Source: JAUCQB01 sp964586235 (lineage in GTDB: Bacteria > Planctomycetota > Phycisphaerae > UBA1845 > PWPN01). Taken from it: a DNA stretch of 64,000 nt. This document shows positions 18,373-26,472 of this stretch, one piece after another. The first letter of the stretch is position 1, and every line of letters starts with the position of its first letter. The notes beneath the pieces were generated by a model. That model was not told where the DNA came from and searched no databases. It saw nothing but the letters and a program-made list of their open reading frames with translations. The stretch spans positions 1 to 64,000 of the forward strand of contig CAZPIO010000025.1 of assembly GCA_964586235.1 (NCBI GenBank), written 5' to 3'. Position numbers and translations under genes: made by a program.

Positions 18373-18903
18373 ATGCCGAGTGACGAGGAATTGATCCGGG
18401 CCTTTGCGGACGGGAGCCGCGATGCTCTCGGTACGTTCGCTCAGCGCTACGAGCGGAGACTCCTCGACTTGTCGCAGGCGATCCTGGGTTCGGCCGAGCT
18501 GGCTGCCGACGCGGTGCAGGAGACATGGCTGCGAGTGGTCCGCTACGCCGGCAGCTTCAACGGCCGCAGCAGCGCCAGGACGTGGCTGTACCGGATTGCG
18601 ATCAACCAGTGCCGCAGCGCCCTGTCAGCCCGGCCGTGGGTGAGCGAGGAGCCCGGGCAGGCGGCACCGGACGTATCAAACGAGCCGAGCCAGGCCGCGG
18701 CCATGCGCGACGAGACGGAGCGGCTCAAAAGGGCGGTCGAGAGGCTGTCGCCGCCGCTTCGGGAGACGGTTCTGCTGTGCTACACGCACGGCCTGACCCA
18801 CGAGGAGGCGGCCGAGGCCATGGGGGTGCCGATCGGGACGGTGAAATCAAGGCTGCACGCGGCGCTGGAGAACCTGCGGACGCAGCTCGGCACGGGAGGG
18901 TAG
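18373..18903 (+). CDS. RNA polymerase sigma factor, ECF (sigma-70 family)
   Basis: 176 residues. Region 2 is visible in LIRAFADGSRDALGTFAQRY, AADAVQETWLRVVR and ARTWLYRIAINQCRS. Region 4 is visible in LSPPLRETVLLCYTHGLTHEEAAEAMGVPIGTVKSRLHAAL, the helix-turn-helix that contacts the -35 element. The start MPSDEELIRAF at 18373 matches the usual N-terminus of the family; an ATG at 18322 would add 17 residues. It is followed 150 bases later by a membrane DUF4349 protein that could act as its anti-sigma or sensor partner. Confidence 0.9.
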   Translation: MPSDEELIRAFADGSRDALGTFAQRYERRLLDLSQAILGSAELAADAVQETWLRVVRYAGSFNGRSSARTWLYRIAINQCRSALSARPWVSEEPGQAAPDVSNEPSQAAAMRDETERLKRAVERLSPPLRETVLLCYTHGLTHEEAAEAMGVPIGTVKSRLHAALENLRTQLGTGG

Positions 18904-18984
18904 TGCAGCGTCAGAAGCGAGTCGACGGGCTCCTGCGAGCCCCGGGGTTTATCCCCGGGGTACTCAGCGCGTGACGCCGGGTGC

Positions 18985-19007
18985 CACTGGCGGCTTGCCC
19001 GCCAGTG
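18985..19007. repeat. perfect hairpin between the sigma factor and DUF4349 genes
   Basis: CACTGGCGG-CTTGC-CCGCCAGTG, a 9-bp perfect stem. A second hairpin CCCCGGGG-TTTAT-CCCCGGGG lies just upstream at about 18941-18961. No T-run follows either, so they resemble the local repeat families more than terminators. Confidence 0.6.
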
Positions 19008-19052
19008 TCTTCTCGCTCAAGGGCGGGTACGAGCAGACCGGGGAGTCAAACG

Positions 19053-20291
19053 ATGGATGCCAATGATCAGAGCCAGATCGAAGAATCGCTCAAGAAGCTT
19101 TCGTGGTGGACCGGTCCGGAGCCAAGGCTGTGGCGCAAGGCTTTGAGTGCCCATGCCAAACCGGGTGGTGCGCACCGCGGCCGTCTGATCCGGATCGCAC
19201 GATCCCGCTGGACCTGGTTCGGAGTCCCCATCGCGGCCATGATCGCCCTGGGCGTCGGCATTGGGCTGCATGAAACTGCCAGACGGGCCTCCTGCTCGGC
19301 GAATCTGATTGGGCTTGGTTCTTCCTACCACTCTTACGCAGGGCACCCGGAATTCGGGATTTGGAATGGTGCCTATGATGCCTCGTTTACAGACGGACAA
19401 GCGAATGTAGGCTTTTCGGCCCTTGGGACGCCCGGTGAAGGGGAGCGGTCCGGGCACTACTACAAGCTGGTCACAGGCAATAAGACCCCGCTCACACCGA
19501 AGTCATTCATCTGTCCGTCCACCAGTGGGTCGGATCTTGGCACGTCCGTGGCTTCGGCAGGGGATTCTGGCGTCAGCGACCCCGGTACCCTCTCGCGGCA
19601 GGTTATACGGAAGGCGGCCGTCGACCTGCTGGCCGAGGACGTGCGCGGGACCTACCTGAAGGTGCAGATGATCCCCAACGATGGCGAGGGCGAATACGTC
19701 GAACAGTCGCAGATCACCGGCACCGACGCGGACCTGCGTGGCTATGTGACCCTCCGCGTCCGTAGCGAGCGATTGAACACCGTCATCGGCTCGCTTCGCA
19801 ATCTCGCCGAAGTCAGCCGCGAACAGGTCGAGGCCACCGACGTCACCTCGCAGGTCGTCGACGTCGAAGCACGGCTGCGCAACGAGCGGCGGGTGGAGCA
19901 GGAATTGCTCGACCTGCTCGACAAACGCAAGGATGCACCGCTGGCCGACGTGCTCAAGGTGGGCGAATCGCTGGCCGCGGTCCGCGGACGGATCGAGCAA
20001 CTGGTCGCCCAACAGCAGCAGCTCACCCGCCAGGTGGCCCTCGCCGCGATCCTGGTGACCATTGGCCCCAAGGACAGACCGGTCGAGAAGGCCGGCCTCA
20101 GCAACAAGTTCTCTCAAAGCTTCTCATCAGCCTGGTCCGACGGCAGTTCATTCCTGGTCGCCAGCATTGCCGGCATCGTGCGAGTCCTGATCGGCGGCCT
20201 GGTCTGGTGGCTCATCCTGGCCGTTGTCCTCTGGGCCGCCCGCCGAAGGCTCCTCCGCTACCTCGCCAAACGAGACGCCGCAACCGCGTAA
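19053..20291 (+). CDS. DUF4349 membrane protein with an embedded prepilin-like segment
   Basis: 412 residues. A membrane span at residues 54-72 follows an N-terminal cytoplasmic part. Residues 79-160 (CSANLIGLGSSYHSY ... YYKLVTGNKTPLTPKSFICPS) resemble the periplasmic part of planctomycete prepilin-like proteins. Residues 170-410 are DUF4349: a beta-rich repeat (LKVQMIPNDGEGEYVEQSQI, GYVTLRVRSERLNTVIGSL), a coiled coil (VDVEARLRNERRVEQELLDL) and a C-terminal membrane span. GGGGAG 8 bases upstream fixes the start at 19053. Its place after an ECF sigma gene suggests a membrane regulator, but no zinc-finger anti-sigma domain is visible. Confidence 0.78.
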   Translation: MDANDQSQIEESLKKLSWWTGPEPRLWRKALSAHAKPGGAHRGRLIRIARSRWTWFGVPIAAMIALGVGIGLHETARRASCSANLIGLGSSYHSYAGHPEFGIWNGAYDASFTDGQANVGFSALGTPGEGERSGHYYKLVTGNKTPLTPKSFICPSTSGSDLGTSVASAGDSGVSDPGTLSRQVIRKAAVDLLAEDVRGTYLKVQMIPNDGEGEYVEQSQITGTDADLRGYVTLRVRSERLNTVIGSLRNLAEVSREQVEATDVTSQVVDVEARLRNERRVEQELLDLLDKRKDAPLADVLKVGESLAAVRGRIEQLVAQQQQLTRQVALAAILVTIGPKDRPVEKAGLSNKFSQSFSSAWSDGSSFLVASIAGIVRVLIGGLVWWLILAVVLWAARRRLLRYLAKRDAATA

Positions 20292-20319
20292 CGCACGCGG
20301 TGAAGCGCACGGTCAAGCC

Positions 20320-20412
20320 CGGGTGGCCCAGGTTCTTCCTGAACCTGGGCTCGCGATTCCCCTGTGCAGTGAGTGGCATGGCCAAGCCCCGGCTTGCCGG
20401 GGCGCCGCCATG
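20320..20412. repeat. double-hairpin dispersed repeat, full copy C (93 bp)
   Basis: Differs from copy B at only a few positions (for example GATTCCCCTGTGCAGTGAG in the linker). It lies between the convergent DUF4349 and P1-peptidase genes. Confidence 0.95.
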
Positions 20413-20499
20413 TCCTTGCGCCCTCAACCGCCGAGGGCCTCATTGTCTCAGCAGGCCTGCCACGGCGTCTTGCGAGTCCCTGGTGTGCTTGTTCCATCC

Positions 20500-22074
20500 T
20501 CATCGCAAAGGCCGGCTGCCGCTGGACGGGCTGTCTTGCTGGCGGCGGGTATGGAATCGCTTGAGGGTGACCTCGCCGACCTCCAATGAGCCGTCTGGCA
20601 ACCTGGTAAACGTCCCCTCGTACAGATATGGCTCCGGTCCCCGCATTCCATACCATGCCGAGAATCGCATCTTGCCTGGAACGATCTCGAACTCGCCCAA
20701 CGCGTACCGTTGTTCAACCTCGGGTGGCTCCAGACTCCGGAACGGCCGGTCCTTCAGATCCTGCGAGCTGCTCCTGCCGATGAAAGCGCCCGGATGAGCG
20801 TCGATATACGCGATCAGCGCGGCCTTGAACTTCTCCGGATCTACGGACGGCGACAGCGCGGGTTGCGTGTCGTGTACGCCGGGAAGTCGCTCCTGCAGGT
20901 TCAGCACGCCGTAGCGGCGGCAGATCTCGACGACGCGGTCGAGAGGGATGGCCTGACGACGATGGCCGTCCACGCCGCTGACCGATGTGGCCTGAAACAG
21001 GGAGTTGTACACCGCCTCCTCGGTCGCTTCGACGGTCGCCATGAACAACGGATTCATCGCTCGGCCGGCAACGGTGGCGACGGGCGGATCGAGAAGGCGG
21101 TCATGGTCGGGGACGCGGTAGGCCGTCGAGAACGCGATGACATAATCGCCGGAACCGTTTTGCATCGATGAGCCGGTCCGCCCGAGGCCGAGCACAGCCC
21201 GTTTGGCCAGGCGTTCAAGGCCATGGGGCGAGAGTGGGGCATTGGTGGCCACCACGATCATGCATGATCCGTCGCCACTGGGGGCGGCCGTGTACTCGCT
21301 CATCGAGAAATCGCCGAGCTCGCGCCCCACGGGAGCCCCGTTGATGGTGAGGATGCCGCCGTAGTTGGACTGCACGAGGACGCCGACAGTGTAGCCGCCG
21401 AGATCCTGCGGGACCCGGCGCGAGGAGGTGCCGATCCCCCCTTTGAAGCCGAAGCAGGAGGTGCCCGTGCCGGCGCCGACGCTGCCTTCGGCGACGGGGC
21501 CCGAGGCCGCCGAGGCAATCGCGGCCAGCGTATCCTCCGCGGTCACGTGCATGCTGCGGATGTCGTTGAGGTAGCCGTCATACGTCTCACCGACGACTGC
21601 GTTCACCGAGCCGACGGTCTCGTTGCCCGGCTGATTGAGCGTGTGGCGGATCAGGCCTTGCATGCACGCCGCGACGCCCAACGTGTTGGTGAGAGCGATC
21701 GGGGTCTCAAGCGTTCCCAACTCCGCGATCTGGGTGGACCCCGCAAGTTTCCCGAAAGCATTGCCGCAGTACACGGCCGCCGGCACCTTCTCACGATAGG
21801 TATTGCCGTCGTGCGGGACGATGACGGTCACACCAGTGCGGACCGAGTCGCCTCGCCATAGGGTCTGATGTCCGACCTTCACGCCGGGCACATCGGTGAT
21901 CCCGTTCCACCTGCCCGTCGGCAGAATCCCCACCTGGATCCCCAACTCCCGGCAGCGGGCCCGTTTCTCCGCCTGTGCCCCATGATCGCCCGCGGCCGGA
22001 GCGGTCTGCTGGGCGACAACGGATGAGCTTGAAAGCAACGCTGCGAAAACAACGCCTGCGACCACGCGTTTCAC
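20500..22074 (-). CDS. secreted P1 family (S58, DmpA-like) peptidase
   Basis: 524 residues with a signal peptide (MKRVVAGVVFAALLSSSSVVAQ). The core matches DmpA/BapA aminopeptidases: GITDVPGVKVGHQTL, GLIRHTLNQPG, NAVVGETYDGYLNDI and VGVLVQSNYGG. The Gly-Ser autoprocessing site is in SGDGSCMIVVATNAPL, where Ser becomes the N-terminal nucleophile. The family is Ntn-hydrolase-like and releases N-terminal residues, often beta- or D-amino acids. About 85 residues after the core (RPFRSLEPPEVEQRY ... GSLEVGEVTLKRF) form an extra beta-rich tail not usual in the family. Flanked on both sides by full copies of the 93-bp repeat. Confidence 0.9.
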   Translation of the reverse strand: MKRVVAGVVFAALLSSSSVVAQQTAPAAGDHGAQAEKRARCRELGIQVGILPTGRWNGITDVPGVKVGHQTLWRGDSVRTGVTVIVPHDGNTYREKVPAAVYCGNAFGKLAGSTQIAELGTLETPIALTNTLGVAACMQGLIRHTLNQPGNETVGSVNAVVGETYDGYLNDIRSMHVTAEDTLAAIASAASGPVAEGSVGAGTGTSCFGFKGGIGTSSRRVPQDLGGYTVGVLVQSNYGGILTINGAPVGRELGDFSMSEYTAAPSGDGSCMIVVATNAPLSPHGLERLAKRAVLGLGRTGSSMQNGSGDYVIAFSTAYRVPDHDRLLDPPVATVAGRAMNPLFMATVEATEEAVYNSLFQATSVSGVDGHRRQAIPLDRVVEICRRYGVLNLQERLPGVHDTQPALSPSVDPEKFKAALIAYIDAHPGAFIGRSSSQDLKDRPFRSLEPPEVEQRYALGEFEIVPGKMRFSAWYGMRGPEPYLYEGTFTRLPDGSLEVGEVTLKRFHTRRQQDSPSSGSRPLR

Positions 22075-22129
22075 GGTTGTTGCCTCCTTTCGAGTAGGGC
22101 GTGCTTTTCACACCGCCCGGGGCCCCGAA

Positions 22130-22222
22130 CGGGTGGCCCAGGTTCTTCGTGAACCTGGGCTCGCGATTCTCCTGTGCAGTGGGTGGCATGGCCAAGCCCC
22201 GGCTTGCCGGGCCGCCGCCATG
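22130..22222. repeat. double-hairpin dispersed repeat, full copy D (93 bp)
   Basis: Same layout and length as copies B and C. In the left arm TTCGT replaces TTCCT in the loop, and in the right arm GGGCCGCC replaces GGGGCGCC. It lies between the P1 peptidase and the zinc-ribbon bactofilin genes. Confidence 0.95.
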
Positions 22223-22278
22223 TCTTGGCAGGGCGTGCTCTGCACGCCGTCTCCTGTCCACCCCTCCGTTCACCAGTT

Positions 22279-22713
22279 TCAAGTAGCCATGCCCGCCAGC
22301 TCGCTCGACGGCACGTCGAAATGCCCGCCGTGGATGACCGCCCCTGGCTTGACATCCAGCGACCCCGCCTGCAGATCGCCTTTCCATTCGGCGTTCGGCC
22401 CGATCCGGGCGTGGCGGGCAGTGATCGCCTGGCGGCACTGGAGCTTTCCGTCCATCTCAATCCCCGCCAGGGCCACAACCCGTTTCTGAGCCACGGCGTG
22501 GCCGCCCCGGCGGATGATCAGCCTCCCGCAAGTCTCGATATTCACCACCGCCGTGTAGCTCCGGATGACGATGTCTTCGACAATCAGTCGGCGATTGCAG
22601 CCCGGGCAAACCGTCGAGCGCGTCATGCCCGCGACTTGTGTGCGGTGACCGCACTGATAGCAGCGCACGTCATGACGTTCGCCCGCTTTCATGGAGGCTA
22701 TCCGCGCAGGCAC
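22279..22713 (-). CDS. zinc-ribbon bactofilin-like (polymer-forming) protein
   Basis: 144 residues. The N-terminus has a zinc ribbon (CYQCGH ... CPGCNRR), followed by beta-helix-like repeats (IEDIVIRSYTAVVNIETCG, GKLQCRQAITARHARIGP, KPGAVIHGGHFDV) as in bactofilins. Bactofilins polymerise without nucleotide on the inner face of the membrane. The frame begins with GTG at 22713; ATG at 22692 (MKAGERHDVRCYQC) is an equally good start and neither has a strong ribosome-binding site. It directly follows a second bactofilin gene on the same strand (51-base gap), so they are probably cotranscribed. Confidence 0.75.
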   Translation of the reverse strand: MPARIASMKAGERHDVRCYQCGHRTQVAGMTRSTVCPGCNRRLIVEDIVIRSYTAVVNIETCGRLIIRRGGHAVAQKRVVALAGIEMDGKLQCRQAITARHARIGPNAEWKGDLQAGSLDVKPGAVIHGGHFDVPSSELAGMAT

Positions 22714-22764
22714 TCACCGCCGGCCCGCCACTCCTCGCAGCGATCCGCCGGCGAGACCGAGTTC

Positions 22765-23205
22765 TCACTTCTTCGCAGGAACCTGATGCTCTTTCGGCGC
22801 GACCGGCTCGGCGGCTGCCGGCGACGGCCGTGGCTCATCCGCTTTGGTCGACCCCGCTGCACGGCCCTTCAGCGCATTCGGGCCCACGCTCATGTGACCC
22901 GTGAACGAGGCCCCCTCGGTCACCACCAGTTTGGCCGCGACCAGGTCCCCGGTCACCCGGGCCGTCGCATTCAGTTGCACGCGGTCGGAGGCGGTGATGT
23001 TGCCCTCGACCGTCCCGTCCACCTGCACCGTCCCGGCCTCCACCACCGCCTTGCACGTGGCCTTGTCCGCGACTTCCACTTGCCCCTTGGACCGGATCGT
23101 CCCCTCGAAGCGGCCGAGGATCCGGGCGCGGTTCTCGACCGACATCTCCCCCTTGATCATCGCGTCCGGCCCAATAATCGTCTCGCCGTTGTGGATTTCC
23201 GCCAT
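22765..23205 (-). CDS. bactofilin family polymer-forming protein
   Basis: 146 residues. The bactofilin core is seen as GETIIGPDAMIKGEM, ARILGRFEGTIRSKGQVEV, VDGTVEGNITASDRVQL and ATARVTGDLVAAKLVVTEG, the short beta-helix turns with periodic G and hydrophobic residues. A Pro/Ala/Lys-rich tail follows. A strong GGGGAGGAG precedes the ATG. With the downstream zinc-ribbon paralogue it forms a two-gene unit. Confidence 0.92.
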   Translation of the reverse strand: MAEIHNGETIIGPDAMIKGEMSVENRARILGRFEGTIRSKGQVEVADKATCKAVVEAGTVQVDGTVEGNITASDRVQLNATARVTGDLVAAKLVVTEGASFTGHMSVGPNALKGRAAGSTKADEPRPSPAAAEPVAPKEHQVPAKK

Positions 23206-23363
23206 ATGGATGCTCCTCCCCCCGAATGAGGTAGGTTGTACCGACGTTTCCCAGACGTCCGTGCCCGGCTACACTGCCGCGCCTCACTTGGCCATTGTAC
23301 AGACCCCGTACGTGTCGTGCCAACTGTCCTGGAGGGACTGTCCAGGCGCGTTCATCCGCGGCG

Positions 23364-24803
23364 TCACTTCAGCCCCAGTTCGACCAGCCGAGCGTCGTCG
23401 CCCAGGTAGAAGCCCGCCTCGAGCAGCCTCTTCTGGAGCTGCTTGACGTCCAGCTTGCGTGGAGCGACGCCGTTCTTGGCACACATCGCCGCCGCCGTTC
23501 CCCCGGCCTGCCCCATGTACATCACCGCTTCCCGTATGCGCAGCAGCGTATCCGGCGACCCGGAAGCGCTGCGGCCGACCGCCATCAGCCCGTCCAGCTT
23601 CTTCGGGATCATGACCCGATAGGGCACATCGGTCCATTTGCATTCGCCCTGCGCGCAGTTGACGCGAAGTGCATGCGCCTCGCCGTAGACGTAGATGACG
23701 TCATCGAATCTCTTCCCCTCGATGCAATCCTCCTTGGTAAGGGTGTATTCGCCTTCGATGCACGGTCCGCCACGGGAGCCGAAGTACGGCGCGACCGTGA
23801 GCAGGTACATGTTTTCGCAGCCGGGGATCTTCTCCCGGCATCGCAGGATGAACTCGAAGATATACCGCCGCACCTCCGACTCCAGAAGCGAGATGTGCCG
23901 GGCGTCTCCGACGTCAACCTTCGGATGCGGCCGGACAAGCTCGACTTTCACGAAGCCCAGGCTGCCGGTGACGGCCGGATTGTACTGGAGCACGAGTTCC
24001 ACCTGGGCCAGATCCGCGATGCTGGCCTTCAGGCTGCGCGATTCCGCGGTCGGCGGGGTGTTGAACTTCTGCGGATCGATGCCTGCGACGACGGCCCGTG
24101 TGCCCATGCCCGTCGGCGCGTGCCCGTCAAACTCGTGCCCGCTGGCCTGCGGGTAAACCACCGGCAGACCCGCCCGGCGGGCCAGATCCGCATCGCCCGT
24201 GGCGTCGATGACCACCTTCGCCCGCACCGCCTGACGGCCGGACTTGGTCTCCACGAACAGGCCGCGGACTCTGTCGCCCTCGATAATCGGGTCGGCCGCG
24301 TAGGCCGACAGGATCAGCTTCACGCCCGCTTCCTTGAGCATGCAGAAGGAGACGTACTCGGCCATCCCAAAGTCGGCAACAAACTGCGGGTTCGGCTTCA
24401 CGGCGGCAAACCGCTCACCGAATTCCTTGATCAGCCCGGCGATCTCGCCCTTGATCGGATCATCCGGCGCGCCCTGCTTGATGTTGCGGCTGCGGTCGAC
24501 GAACTCGTTGGCCGGCGAGTACAAACCCGGCCCCATGTTGCCCCCGACGCTGCCAAAGCGGTCGATCAGCACGGTACTGGCCCCTTCACGAGCGGCCGCC
24601 ACCGCCGCAAAAACCCCCGAAACACCCGCCCCGGCCACCGCCACGTCGACGTCATAAGCCACCGGAACCCGCTTGGCCGGCTCCATCACAAAGCCGAGCG
24701 ATGAGGCCCCGTCTCCCCGACCACCCGCTTCCGCCGCCCGGACCAAAGGAGCATACGCAAGGAAACAAAACCCGATGATGCCAGCAAAAACTACTCTGAT
24801 CAT
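23364..24803 (-). CDS. secreted FAD-dependent oxidoreductase
   Basis: 479 residues. After a signal peptide (MIRVVFAGIIGFCFLAYAPLVRA) the FAD-binding Rossmann motif VAVAGAGVSGVFAAVAAARE and the linked SVGGNMGPG segment place it in the FAD_oxidored group (PF12831). A second conserved block is AKVVIDATGDADLARRAGLP. These enzymes are common in planctomycete genomes with export signals; their substrates are largely unknown. The start at 24803 is chosen for the signal peptide; the frame extends upstream into repeat-rich DNA that is not coding. Confidence 0.87.
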   Translation of the reverse strand: MIRVVFAGIIGFCFLAYAPLVRAAEAGGRGDGASSLGFVMEPAKRVPVAYDVDVAVAGAGVSGVFAAVAAAREGASTVLIDRFGSVGGNMGPGLYSPANEFVDRSRNIKQGAPDDPIKGEIAGLIKEFGERFAAVKPNPQFVADFGMAEYVSFCMLKEAGVKLILSAYAADPIIEGDRVRGLFVETKSGRQAVRAKVVIDATGDADLARRAGLPVVYPQASGHEFDGHAPTGMGTRAVVAGIDPQKFNTPPTAESRSLKASIADLAQVELVLQYNPAVTGSLGFVKVELVRPHPKVDVGDARHISLLESEVRRYIFEFILRCREKIPGCENMYLLTVAPYFGSRGGPCIEGEYTLTKEDCIEGKRFDDVIYVYGEAHALRVNCAQGECKWTDVPYRVMIPKKLDGLMAVGRSASGSPDTLLRIREAVMYMGQAGGTAAAMCAKNGVAPRKLDVKQLQKRLLEAGFYLGDDARLVELGLK

Positions 24804-24884
24804 GATCTGACTCCAATCCAACCGCAAAACCCGACCGGAAAGCGACACCGAGCCGCCTGCCCCAACCGTGAACCGTTGTCCGCA

Positions 24885-24927
24885 CGGGTGGCCCAGGTTC
24901 TTCCTGAACCTGGGCTCGCGATTCCCC
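24885..24927. repeat. double-hairpin repeat, left arm only (copy E)
   Basis: Contains the CCCAGGTTC-TTCCT-GAACCTGGG hairpin and GGCTCGCGATTCCCC, then diverges where the right arm should begin. It lies just upstream of the FAD oxidoreductase gene. Confidence 0.9.
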
Positions 24928-25003
24928 GTCCACGGTGCGTCACTGCTCTGCGAGCAGTGCAGGGTGCTCCCATCTCGCCGTGGTGGACCATCAGCGAAGA
25001 GCG

Positions 25004-25092
25004 AAAAGCTGAGAGCTAGGAGCTGACAGCTAAAAGCTGAGAGTCGACCCGACGAGAGACCCGCCGTGGCGGGCTGATAGTTGATAGCTGAT
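25004..25092. repeat. AGCTGATAG-type tandem repeat block
   Basis: Runs of AGCTGANAGCT-like nonamers flank a core with GTCGAC, GAGACCCGCCGTGGCGGGC and GGCTGATAG. A close relative lies at 29455-29544, a short one at 27155-27186 and a diverged one, inverted, near 47395-47440. With copy E it fills the 518-base gap between 24804 and 25321. Confidence 0.8.
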
Positions 25093-25321
25093 TCTCCCAG
25101 CCGCTGCCCGCTGACAGCTTTGACCGCTCCGGCCGAACGCCCTCTGCACGCCGCCTGGCTGCCGGAATTCATAATCCATTCTGAGGCCTCTCACAAGCCG
25201 CGGCGGAGAACCACTGCGCGGCGTCGGGCAGGTCAGCCGGTGCCGGCTTGCATCCCAGGTTGCCGTGTGCATGATGAGGGTGCCGGCCGGCCCGTGGAGC
25301 GACGCCCGGCGGGATCAGACC

Positions 25322-25606
25322 ATGAATTGTTCGTCCTGCAATCGCGATCTCGGCGACTTTAACAACCGCGCTGCCATGATCTCCGTCGAGCAACTCGGCG
25401 ACGAGTACACCGAGTCGTATTTCTACTGTGACCGATGCCAGTGCTGGACGATGGAACTGCACGTCGACCGCTTCCTCGGCGAGGAAACGACTCACATCAA
25501 CGGCCCGATCCCCAAGGACAAGGGCGACCGGTTGGTCGAACTCATCCGCCAGTGTCCCGACCCGACCAACAAGCACTGCAAGTGCAAAATACACCAGACC
25601 TGGTAG
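25322..25606 (+). CDS. small cysteine-rich zinc-ribbon-like protein (94 aa)
   Basis: Begins MNCSSCNRDLGDFNN. Two CxxC pairs (CSSC near residue 3 and CDRCQC near residue 37), plus C-x-C near the end (HCKCKIH), could bind zinc. No signal or membrane segment is present. The start ATG at 25322 follows a weak GGGA site; upstream in-frame ATGs lie in low-quality sequence. Family not recognised; it could be a small metal-binding or nucleic-acid-binding protein. Confidence 0.68.
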   Translation: MNCSSCNRDLGDFNNRAAMISVEQLGDEYTESYFYCDRCQCWTMELHVDRFLGEETTHINGPIPKDKGDRLVELIRQCPDPTNKHCKCKIHQTW

Positions 25607-25719
25607 CCCGTGCTCCACACGCCTGACACGTACTTGGTCTATGAGCAGTGCAGGCTGCGGTCCCGACCACGCGGAGCTATCTCCTTCCCAGGCGCGGTCT
25701 CGGACCCGCAGCGCATTCG

Positions 25720-26472
25720 TCAGCCGACGCGCCGGCGTCGAAAGCCCAGCGGCGCCGCACATGCCCCCAGCAGCAGTGCGGTCGCCGGCTCGGGCACGAT
25801 CGAGAAGGCGATGTCGCTGTCGAACGTCATGGTCACGTTGGGCCAGGGGCTTATGCCGCTGTTCGGGACGTGATCGATCTGAAACTGGTGGGCCCCCGGG
25901 CCGACGCCGTACTCCGCGTGCGTGGGGCCGTTGAGCGAGATATCGACGAAATCGATGCCGTCGAACGTGATCGCGTGATTGACGCTCATCGGGGCCAGTC
26001 CCTTCGCTACGTCACCCGTGCCCCCGAGTACTGTATTTACGTCGACGATGATCGTGACCGGCTCGTCGGTGATGAACGAGTAGAAGAATCTCATGTTGAT
26101 CGAGAACAGGCCTCCCTGGTTGGGGCTGCCCACCGGCTTGCTGTTTGTCGCGATCCACACCGAGTCCAGGTTCGCGGTGCCCGACGCGCCGTTCGCGCTC
26201 ACCTCGGCGCTTCCGGTGATCGACACGTCGCTCAGCAGCGTCCCGTTGGTGTCTGTGGCGGTGTCGCTGTCGTGCGCCGTCACCGAGAAGCTCCCCGTGA
26301 TGCCCGTGTCCGTTTGGCTATCGGCCGGGTGTTCCGGATTCGGCTGCACGTTCGCGGAGGCGACCCCGCGAACGGTGGTTGTGACCGGAATCACGACGCC
26401 GTGGAGCGGGACCGGGGCGCCCGTCAGAACGAGCATCCAACCGACCGCGCGGCAAGCCTTGAGTGACTGCAT
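25720..26472 (-). CDS. PEP-CTERM secreted protein
   Basis: 250 residues with a signal peptide (CRAVGWMLVLTGAPVPLHG), a beta-rich Gly/Ser/Thr-rich body of no recognised family and a C-terminal PEP-CTERM signal (VPEPATALLLGACAAPLGF followed by RRRR). GGAGAGAG lies 4-5 bases before the ATG at 26472. The PEP-CTERM tail implies exosortase-dependent processing at the cell envelope. Confidence 0.85.
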   Translation of the reverse strand: MQSLKACRAVGWMLVLTGAPVPLHGVVIPVTTTVRGVASANVQPNPEHPADSQTDTGITGSFSVTAHDSDTATDTNGTLLSDVSITGSAEVSANGASGTANLDSVWIATNSKPVGSPNQGGLFSINMRFFYSFITDEPVTIIVDVNTVLGGTGDVAKGLAPMSVNHAITFDGIDFVDISLNGPTHAEYGVGPGAHQFQIDHVPNSGISPWPNVTMTFDSDIAFSIVPEPATALLLGACAAPLGFRRRRVG

